Shown: one piece after another, positions 1-5,815 of the stretch
Position numbering within the stretch: the stretch's first letter is position 1
Layout: the number at the start of each line of letters is the position of its first letter
DNA from: Solirubrobacteraceae bacterium
GTDB lineage: Bacteria > Actinomycetota > Thermoleophilia > Solirubrobacterales > Solirubrobacteraceae
Direction of reading: 5' to 3'
NCBI GenBank assembly: GCA_030149625.1
Contig: JASLHP010000004.1
Span: 1 to 6,394 of the forward strand
DNA length: 6,394 bases
Made by a program: the position numbers and the translations under genes
The notes under the pieces: model-generated
Told to the model about the DNA's origin: nothing
The model's database searches: none
What the model saw: the letters and a program-made list of their open reading frames with translations, nothing else

Positions 1-1433
1 CGCCGCAGATCGTCGCGCGCTTCATCGAACGCTTCGGCGAGACGGTCGCCGTGCTGCATTCGCGCTTGACCCCAGCTCAGCGCTATGCGGAGTGGCGACG
101 CCTGCGCGATGGCGAGGCGCGTGTGTGCGTCGGCCCGCGCTCGGCGGTGTTCGCGCCGATCGAGGACCTCGGGCTGATCGTCGTGGACGAGGAGCACGAC
201 GCTTCCTACAAGCACGAGGGCGATCCCCGCTACGACGCTCGCGACGTCGCCGCCGAGCGCGCCTCGCGCTGCGGCGCCGTGCTGCTCCTCGGCAGCGCCA
301 CGCCGCGTCCGGAGAGCGTGCAGCGGCTGCCGGCGAGCGTGCTGTGCCGGCGCGTCGACGGGCGCGCGCTCCCCGCCGTGAGCGTGCTCGACATGCGCGA
401 CATCGGCCAGCAGGGCCTGCACCCGCTCACCGCGCAGGCGCTCGCCGACGTGCGCGCCGCGCGCGGCAAGGCGATCGTATTGCTCAACCGCCGCGGCTGG
501 TCGAACTTTCTCTCATGCCGCTCCTGCGGGCACGTCTGGAGCTGTCCCGACTGCGACGTGACGCTCGTGCTGCACCGCGCAGCCGGCTCCTTGGCGTGTC
601 ATCACTGCGGACACCGCGAGACGGCGCCGTCGCGCTGCCGCGAGTGCTCTTCCACGTCGGTTGCGCGGCACGGAGCCGGGACCGAGCGCCTCGCGCACGA
701 GCTCGCCCGCATCCTCGACGACGGGAGCTTCCCGGTGTTCCGCCTCGACGCCGACACGGCCGGCGAGGACGACGGCGCCGGCGCGATCCTGCGTCGCTTC
801 GAGGCCGCGCACTGCGGCGCGTTGATCGGCACCCAGATGGTCGCCAAGGGCCACGACTTCCCCGACGTCAGCCTTGGCGTGGTGCTCGACGCCGACGCCA
901 CGCTGCGCTTTCCCGACTTCCGCGCCGAGGAGCGCACGTTCGCGTTGATCGCGCAGCTGGCCGGGCGTGCCGGGCGTGGCGGGGAAGGCCGTGTGCTCGT
1001 CCAGACGATCGCCCCACAGGCGCGCTCCATCCAGCACGCGGCCCGCCATGACAGCGACGGCTTCGTCGCCGACGAGCTCGAGCGCCGTCGTGCGCTTCGC
1101 TACCCGCCGTTCTCCCACCTGGTCAGGATCGTCTGCTCGGCTGAGAGCTCGGAGCAGGCGCGCGTCGCCGCCGCTTCGGTGCGTCGCTCGCTGGCCGGCG
1201 CTCGATCCGGCGCCAGCGTGACCGCGGGCCCAAGCCGCGCTCGCGTCGACGGCCTCGAGATCCTCGGCCCCGCCGCGCTGTTTCGCTTGCGCGGTCGCGA
1301 GCGCTTCGTCGTGGTCGTGAAGGCCGGCGAACGGCGGGCGGCGGTGCGCGCTGTCGGTGAGGCCGTACGAGAAGCGGCTGTGTTGCGAGTCCATGCCGGT
1401 GTGAGCTTCAGCGTCGACGTCGACCCGCAGTAG
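1..1433 (+). CDS. priA: Primosomal protein N' (PriA), replication restart DNA helicase, 5'-partial
   Basis: PriA is a superfamily 2 DNA helicase that recognises stalled or repaired forks and reloads the replicative helicase in the cytoplasm. The reading frame is open from base 3 and runs to TAG at 1431-1433; the start, the 3'BD domain and Walker A lie upstream of the window. Visible in order are the Walker B box DEEHD (186-200), motif III GSATPR (291-308), and a zinc module of four CxxC pairs (516-647: CRSC, CPDC, CHHC, CREC). The helicase C lobe follows, with GTQMVAKGHDF from 828 and the arginine-finger motif QLAGRAGRG (954-980). RYPPF at 1098-1112 opens the C-terminal domain. All eight zinc cysteines are present. 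Glutamate codons are 24 GAG to 4 GAA, like def and fmt downstream. An internal GTG at 51 is not the start, because the upstream frame (PQIVARFIERFGETVAVLHS) is clearly PriA. The identification is secure. Confidence 0.96.
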   Translation, partial: PQIVARFIERFGETVAVLHSRLTPAQRYAEWRRLRDGEARVCVGPRSAVFAPIEDLGLIVVDEEHDASYKHEGDPRYDARDVAAERASRCGAVLLLGSATPRPESVQRLPASVLCRRVDGRALPAVSVLDMRDIGQQGLHPLTAQALADVRAARGKAIVLLNRRGWSNFLSCRSCGHVWSCPDCDVTLVLHRAAGSLACHHCGHRETAPSRCRECSSTSVARHGAGTERLAHELARILDDGSFPVFRLDADTAGEDDGAGAILRRFEAAHCGALIGTQMVAKGHDFPDVSLGVVLDADATLRFPDFRAEERTFALIAQLAGRAGRGGEGRVLVQTIAPQARSIQHAARHDSDGFVADELERRRALRYPPFSHLVRIVCSAESSEQARVAAASVRRSLAGARSGASVTAGPSRARVDGLEILGPAALFRLRGRERFVVVVKAGERRAAVRAVGEAVREAAVLRVHAGVSFSVDVDPQ

Positions 1434-1565
1434 CAGCGGCGGCGCACCGCCCGGGCACGCTATATGTGACAGTTGATGCATGGCCCTTGCGACGGCGTTC
1501 TGGCATCTGGTACCTTTCCCGCCCACTGCTCGCTCGGATTCCGAGGGCAGAGGCGCATACCGCAG
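1434..1565 (+). promoter_or_regulatory. Gap between priA and the secreted-protein pair; weak candidate promoter and hairpin
   Basis: This 132-bp gap is the likeliest place for a promoter driving the two secreted-protein genes. A candidate -35 TTGCGA (1487-1492) is followed after 18 bases by TACCTT (1511-1516), a partial match to a vegetative -10. A 5-bp GC stem, GGCGG (1438-1442) with CCGCC (1447-1451) and a 4-base loop, lies just after the priA stop. It has no T-run, so it is at best a weak terminator. AGAGG at 1549-1553 could be the ribosome binding site for the ATG at 1566 (12-base spacing). None of these matches is strong, and the assignments are inference. Confidence 0.25.
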
Positions 1566-2771
1566 ATGCACTGCGACGTTCGACAGCCACCGCGACGTTT
1601 GCGCCTCCTGGGCGTGCTGTCGTCGTGCGCGCTCGTGGTCCTGCTGGCGCTTGCGCCGAGCGCTTACGCCGAAAGCTATGGCGGCATCGAAGGCAAGGTC
1701 GTCGACGCCAGCTCGCGCGCGCCGATCCAGGGGATCGAAGTCTGCGCGATCACGAGCGACTACGAACTGCTCGGCGAAGCCGAAAGCGAATGGGAACACG
1801 CCGAAGGCTGCGACAAAACCGGCGCCGCCGGCGAATACAAGATCTCCGGACTGACTCCGGGCAGCTACTACGTCGCGTTCTTCCCGCTGCCGGAAAGCAA
1901 GCTCGACTACATCGGCGAGCTCTACAGCGGTGCGCTCGAATTGAGCGCTGCGACCCAGGTTTCGGTTACCGCTGAAAAGACGACTCAGAACGTCGAAGCG
2001 CAGCTGTCGCCGGGAGCGGAAATATCGGGCAAGGTGACCAACGCGGAAACCGGTGCCCCGATTGGTGGAGCGTTCGCCTGCGCGCTCAGGTCCGGCGCTC
2101 AGGCTTCGCTGGAAGGCGTGTCGTGTGCGTCAAGCGAAGCAGATGGCGAATACAGGATTCTCGGCCTGCCAAGCGGGTCTTACAAGCTCGGGTTCGTCGC
2201 GGCCGGCTTCAAGACCGGCTACTACGACGGCAAGCTCACCGCGGCCGAAGCCGAAGCGATCTCGCTCCTGGCCCCCGGGCTCACGACGGGAATCAACGAT
2301 GCGTTGACGCCCGGCTCGGACTCGCTCACGGGGCTCGGCACGACGCCCGCCGGTGGGAGCACACCGGCGGCCAAACTCCCAGGAGCCCTGACGACGGGAT
2401 CGACTGCGCCGGCGACGTCGATCCTGTCGCTGTTGGCAAGGCGTCTCACGGTTGCGGGCGACGGCGATGCGCTCGTGAAGCTCGCCTGTACCGGCTCTGC
2501 CGCTTGCCGGGCGAAACTGACGTTGAGCGCGAAGCGGACGCTGACGATCAACGGCCGGCATGTGACCCGCAGCGTCGCGATCGGGACGAGTCCGGTCATA
2601 TCGATCGCCGCTGGAAAGACGCGGGTCGCGTACATCAAGCTCGAGTCGGTCGTGCGTGCGTTCTTGCGTGAGCATCGGGAACTGCACGTCGACATGACGC
2701 TCGCGACACCTGGACGTAAGCGGGCCGAGAGCGTCGTGCTCGTCGAGCACGGCGCCGTGAAGCGCCGATAG
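1566..2771 (+). CDS. Secreted protein with two carboxypeptidase-regulatory-like (CnaB-type) repeats
   Basis: A predicted exported protein of 401 residues with no recognised catalytic motif. Residues 1-35 form a signal peptide: an Arg-rich N-region, a hydrophobic core LLGVLSSCALVVLLALA, and a probable cut after AYA. Two beta-sandwich repeats follow (about 38-148 and 151-246). Each has an opening strand (GIEGKVVD; EISGKVTN), a pair of cysteines (C60/C82; C172/C187) and the signature GEYxIxGLxxGSY. This pattern fits carboxypeptidase-regulatory-like/CnaB domains, which usually act in surface display or binding. A Gly/Ser/Thr/Pro-rich linker (about 247-285) leads to a C-terminal beta domain (about 292-397) with C308 and C314. 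There is no LPXTG motif or C-terminal membrane segment, so it is probably released or loosely held. I chose the ATG at 1566 because in-frame starts at 1473/1476 would bury the signal peptide. Glutamate codons are 22 GAA to 5 GAG, unlike priA. It ends 13 bases before the peptidase gene, suggesting cotranscription. The ligand is unknown. Confidence 0.82.
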   Translation: MHCDVRQPPRRLRLLGVLSSCALVVLLALAPSAYAESYGGIEGKVVDASSRAPIQGIEVCAITSDYELLGEAESEWEHAEGCDKTGAAGEYKISGLTPGSYYVAFFPLPESKLDYIGELYSGALELSAATQVSVTAEKTTQNVEAQLSPGAEISGKVTNAETGAPIGGAFACALRSGAQASLEGVSCASSEADGEYRILGLPSGSYKLGFVAAGFKTGYYDGKLTAAEAEAISLLAPGLTTGINDALTPGSDSLTGLGTTPAGGSTPAAKLPGALTTGSTAPATSILSLLARRLTVAGDGDALVKLACTGSAACRAKLTLSAKRTLTINGRHVTRSVAIGTSPVISIAAGKTRVAYIKLESVVRAFLREHRELHVDMTLATPGRKRAESVVLVEHGAVKRR

Positions 2772-2784
2772 GGCGGGCGGCTTC

Positions 2785-5004
2785 GTGAGGCCCAGATCGA
2801 GGATCGGCCCGCGCCGCGCCCGGCCGCGGGCATCGGCGCTGCCCGTCTGTCTGCTGTGTGCGCTGATGCTCGCTCCGGCGGCGGCTGGCTCGGCGATCCC
2901 ACGCCGGACGCGCTACGCCAGGATCGCGCATGCGTGTCCGGCGGCGCAGCCGGGCAAGGCGACCTGTTTCGCGCTCGTGCGCGTTCCGGTGGCGCCGAGC
3001 GCGGCCACAGAAGCAGGGGTCACGCAGTACACGGCCGGCGACGGCGCGCTCGAATCTGGTCCGGCCGGTGGCCTGACGCCGGCGGAGTTGGCGAGTGCCT
3101 ACGGGTACAGTCCGACCGCGGGCGGGTCCGGCCAGACGCTCGCGATCGTCGATGCCTATGACGATCCGAGCATCGAATCCGACCTCGAAGCGTTCGACGA
3201 TCAATATGGGATCGCCGCGTGCACGAAAGCCAACGGCTGCTTCACCAAGGTCTCGCAGACGGGGAGCACCGTCTCGCTGCCGCCGGCGGACACGACCGGC
3301 TGGTCCGTCGAGATCTCGCTCGACGTCGAGGTGGCGCACTCGAGCTGTCCCCACTGCAAGATCCTGCTGGTCGAGGCTGACAGCGCGAACCTCACGAACC
3401 TCGCGGCCGCCGTGAACGAGGCGGTCGCGCTCGGCGCGACCGTCGTCTCGAACTCCTATGGCGGCCCCGAGGAAGAGCCGGGCGCCACCGAAAAGGCGGC
3501 GTTCAACCACCCCGGCGTCGTGATCGCCGCGGCCACGGGCGACGAAGGCTATTACGACTGGACGAAGCTGAACAAACTCGTCAAGCCGCCCAGCCGGCCG
3601 AACATGCCCGCCTCGCTGCCAACGGTGGTCGCCGTCGGAGGCACGACGCTCGACCTCACCGAAACGGGCGCGCGCGAAAGCGAGACGGTATGGAACGGCA
3701 ACGGGCCCCTCGACGCCGAAGAAGACCAGGGCGCGACGGGCGGAGGCTGCAGCACGCTGTTCGCCGCCCAGCCGTGGCAGAAGGACGCGCCCGGCTTCGG
3801 CGCGACCGGTTGCGCGGGCAAACGGCTCGACGCAGACGTGGCCGCCGTCGCGAACCCTCGCACCGGCTTTGACATCTACGACACGTACGACTGCGGCAAA
3901 GAATGCGAAAAATTCAAAGACGGCGCCGAATGGGTGACGATCGGCGGCACCTCTTTGTCGACGCCGCTCATCGGCGCGCTCTACGCGCTCGCCGGCGGCG
4001 GCGACGGTGTCAGCTACCCGGCGCTGACGCTGTACGGACATCTCGGCGACTCAGCCGTCCTGCATGACGTGACCGAAGGCGGCAACGGCTTCTGCGACGA
4101 GGACGGCCTCGCGTGCGGATGGAACCGGATCTTCGCGGTCGAAGTCGACTGTGAAGGCACGACTGCGTGCAACGCCGCTCCCGGCTTCGACGGGCCCTCC
4201 GGCGTCGGCAGCCCCAACTCCCTGAGCCTGTTTCAGCCGCTGCTTCCCACCGCCGAGATCACGCCGACCAGCGCCTCAGGCTCCGGGCTCTCGGCGAGCT
4301 TCAGCGGCGCCGCGTCGAGCGACCCCTACCCGGGAGGATCGCTCATCGGCTACTCGTGGAGTTGGGGGGACGGGACGCCCGGTGGCGGAGGGCCGGCGCC
4401 CACGCACACCTACGCCGCGCCCGGCGAATACGCCGTCACGCTCACCGTCACCGACGACTACGGCGTGACGAGCGCACCCGTGACCCGGATCGTCGACGTC
4501 CGCCGATCGCCCGCGGAAACGCAGGCCGAAGAAGCAGCCGCGAGCCGGCGCGAGGAAGAAGAAGCCAAACAGGCGACGCAGGGGGTCAACGGCTTCCACA
4601 CCAGCGCTAAGCCGCCGGTGCCCGAAGCCAAGCTGGCGAGCGCTTCGCTGCGGGTCAGCGCCGCCGGCGCGGTGAAGCTCGAGATCGGCTGCCCGGTGGC
4701 AGAGAGCAGCTGCGCGGGCACGGTGACCCTGCGCACGCTCGGCGCCGTGATCGCCGCGAACGGGCAAGCCGCGCGGCAAAGGCCAACCGTGCTGACGCTC
4801 GCGGCGGGGACGTTCGACGTAGCGGGCGCGAAGACCGTCGTCCTCACGCTGCACTTGTCGCGAAAGGCACGCGCGCTGCTGAGGAAGTCGCGCACGCTGC
4901 GCGCCCGCGCGACGCTGCTCGCACACGATCCGCAAGGGGCCACGCACGCCACGAGCGCGATCGTCACGCTGCGCCTGGCGAGCTCGTCTCGCCACGCGGG
5001 CTGA
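2785..5004 (+). CDS. Secreted S53 (sedolisin) family serine-carboxyl peptidase with PKD domain
   Basis: A predicted extracellular endopeptidase of 739 residues. S53 enzymes use a Glu-Asp-Ser catalytic set on a subtilisin-like fold, often at acidic pH. The GTG at 2785 gives a signal peptide: an Arg-rich start, then ALPVCLLCALMLAPAAAGSA. The catalytic domain spans about 96-485. Its motifs are GLTPAELASAYGYS (domain entry), AIVDAYDD (120-127), EISLD with E176 and D180, SNSYGG (222-227), TGDEG with D253 as the oxyanion Asp, and GGTSLSTP with nucleophile S390. GFDGPSGVGSPNSLSLF closes the fold. A PKD domain (about 488-573; WSWGDG, HTY, GEYAVTLTVTDDYG) follows, then a charged Glu/Ala/Arg linker (575-600) and a C-terminal beta domain (about 617-732) with C636 and C643. 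Only about 60 residues separate the signal peptide from the catalytic domain, too few for a standard pro-kumamolisin prodomain. Sixteen cysteines lie beyond the signal peptide as eight close pairs, fitting an exported disulfide-bonded protein. Glutamate codons are 25 GAA to 13 GAG. The substrate is unknown. Confidence 0.9.
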   Translation: MRPRSRIGPRRARPRASALPVCLLCALMLAPAAAGSAIPRRTRYARIAHACPAAQPGKATCFALVRVPVAPSAATEAGVTQYTAGDGALESGPAGGLTPAELASAYGYSPTAGGSGQTLAIVDAYDDPSIESDLEAFDDQYGIAACTKANGCFTKVSQTGSTVSLPPADTTGWSVEISLDVEVAHSSCPHCKILLVEADSANLTNLAAAVNEAVALGATVVSNSYGGPEEEPGATEKAAFNHPGVVIAAATGDEGYYDWTKLNKLVKPPSRPNMPASLPTVVAVGGTTLDLTETGARESETVWNGNGPLDAEEDQGATGGGCSTLFAAQPWQKDAPGFGATGCAGKRLDADVAAVANPRTGFDIYDTYDCGKECEKFKDGAEWVTIGGTSLSTPLIGALYALAGGGDGVSYPALTLYGHLGDSAVLHDVTEGGNGFCDEDGLACGWNRIFAVEVDCEGTTACNAAPGFDGPSGVGSPNSLSLFQPLLPTAEITPTSASGSGLSASFSGAASSDPYPGGSLIGYSWSWGDGTPGGGGPAPTHTYAAPGEYAVTLTVTDDYGVTSAPVTRIVDVRRSPAETQAEEAAASRREEEEAKQATQGVNGFHTSAKPPVPEAKLASASLRVSAAGAVKLEIGCPVAESSCAGTVTLRTLGAVIAANGQAARQRPTVLTLAAGTFDVAGAKTVVLTLHLSRKARALLRKSRTLRARATLLAHDPQGATHATSAIVTLRLASSSRHAG

Positions 5005-5062
5005 ACGTCGCCGCGACGCGATCCGCGGCCAGGGGCGCGCTGCTCATAAACTCAGGCTGAGA
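5005..5062 (+). promoter_or_regulatory. Short gap before def with a weak -10-like sequence
   Basis: These 58 bp separate the peptidase stop from the def start. CATAAA at 5045-5050 is the only AT-rich hexamer and might act as a -10, giving a very short leader before the ATG at 5063. No convincing -35 is seen. The ribosome binding site is weak (AGG at 5054-5056). No T-run terminator follows the peptidase gene, so readthrough from upstream is possible. Confidence 0.2.
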
Positions 5063-5074
5063 ATGGCCGCGGAT
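5021..5074 (+). repeat. 11-bp perfect inverted repeat spanning the def start codon
   Basis: ATCCGCGGCCA at 5021-5031 is the exact reverse complement of TGGCCGCGGAT at 5064-5074, with 32 bases between the arms. The right arm includes the last two bases of the proposed def ATG (5063-5065) and its first codons, and the loop holds the weak ribosome binding site. Folded in mRNA, the stem would hide the start. Each arm contains the palindrome CCGCGG, so a chance match is easier than the length suggests. The repeat itself is certain; a regulatory role is speculative. Confidence 0.45.
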
Positions 5075-5794
5075 GACCAGATGGACGCTTCGATCGAGCT
5101 GCCCGCGCAGAGCTCTGACGACGCGGACGTCGAGGTGGCCCGCGCCGGCGTGCACGGCCAACAGCACGCGGAGGAGGACACCGCCGACGCGAGCGTCGAG
5201 GGCGAGCAGGGCGAGCAGGAGCCCTCCGAGCCCGCGGAGCTCGACGCTGAGACACGCGCTCGACGAGATGCGGCGCTGCGGCATGTGCGCAAGCTCGGCG
5301 ATCCGGTGCTGCGCGCGAGGGCATTGCCCGTCGAGCGCTTCGACGATGACCTGCGGGCGGAGGTGCAGCGCATGGGCGAGCTGATGCAGGACGCGCTTGG
5401 AGTCGGGCTCGCCGCCACCCAGCTCGGCGTGTTGCACCGGGTACTCGTCTACAAAGCGTACGTCGAGGATCCGGTCATGGCGCTCGTGAACCCGGAGATC
5501 GAGTGGATGAGCGACGAGCTCGAGCTCGGCGACGAGGGCTGCTTGAGCCTGCCGGGCGTGCACGTGGAGGTCGAGCGCCACGCGCGGCTGAAGGTACGCG
5601 GTCGCGACGAGACCGGCGCTGAGGTCGAGCTCGAGGCCGAGGGCTTCGAGGCGCGCGTGATCCAGCACGAGGTCGATCACCTCAACGGCGTGCTGATTCT
5701 CGATCGCATCTCGCGCGAGGCGCGCAAGGAGGCGATGCGCGCGATGCGCGAAGCTCGCGAAGAGTCCCAGAGCCGCTCGGCGGACGCCGCCTAG
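5063..5794 (+). CDS. def: Peptide deformylase with acidic N-terminal extension
   Basis: A metalloenzyme that removes the N-formyl group from the initiator methionine of new proteins at the ribosome. All three family motifs are present in the 243-residue product: motif I GVGLAATQ (113-120), motif II EGCLS (158-162) with metal ligand C160, and motif III HEVDH (202-206) with ligands H202 and H206 and catalytic E203. The core starts at VRKLGDPVLRARALPV (from residue 75), where ordinary deformylases begin. Before it lies an extension of about 74 residues, rich in Glu, Asp, Ala and Gln up to residue 62 and then basic (ETRARRDAALRH). The start is uncertain: the ATG at 5063 has a weak ribosome binding site (AGG, 6-base spacing), and an in-frame GTG at 5285 would give a core-only enzyme. 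The extension keeps the gene's GAG preference, supporting coding status. Glutamate codons overall are 32 GAG to 2 GAA. fmt follows after 21 bp, the usual def-fmt pairing, so the two are probably cotranscribed. Confidence 0.95.
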   Translation: MAADDQMDASIELPAQSSDDADVEVARAGVHGQQHAEEDTADASVEGEQGEQEPSEPAELDAETRARRDAALRHVRKLGDPVLRARALPVERFDDDLRAEVQRMGELMQDALGVGLAATQLGVLHRVLVYKAYVEDPVMALVNPEIEWMSDELELGDEGCLSLPGVHVEVERHARLKVRGRDETGAEVELEAEGFEARVIQHEVDHLNGVLILDRISREARKEAMRAMREAREESQSRSADAA

Positions 5795-5815
5795 CGCTCG
5801 GCGGCACCTCGCGCT

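Noticed and set aside
1438..1451. GC-rich stem-loop after priA as a rho-independent terminator
   Set aside because: The stem is only 5 bp and no T-run follows, and such short GC stems are common by chance here. It is noted only within the gap entry.
1473..1565. Upstream in-frame starts (TTG 1473, ATG 1476) for the beta-sandwich protein
   Set aside because: They would place about 30 non-conserved-looking residues ahead of a clean signal peptide. The ATG at 1566 gives a normal export signal.
513..1799. 428-residue open frame on the minus strand over priA
   Set aside because: It is antisense to an unmistakable priA, has no recognisable motifs, and has the Arg/Ala-rich composition expected from the reverse of GC-rich coding DNA.
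2635..4041. 468-residue open frame on the minus strand over the peptidase gene
   Set aside because: The + strand here carries the S53 catalytic motifs in order. The minus-strand product is Arg-rich, low in structure, and has no family signature.
5165..5240. Repetitive GAGGGCGAGCAG-like run near the start of def as a tandem repeat array
   Set aside because: It is a short acidic low-complexity coding stretch (GEQGEQE) with no longer periodic unit.
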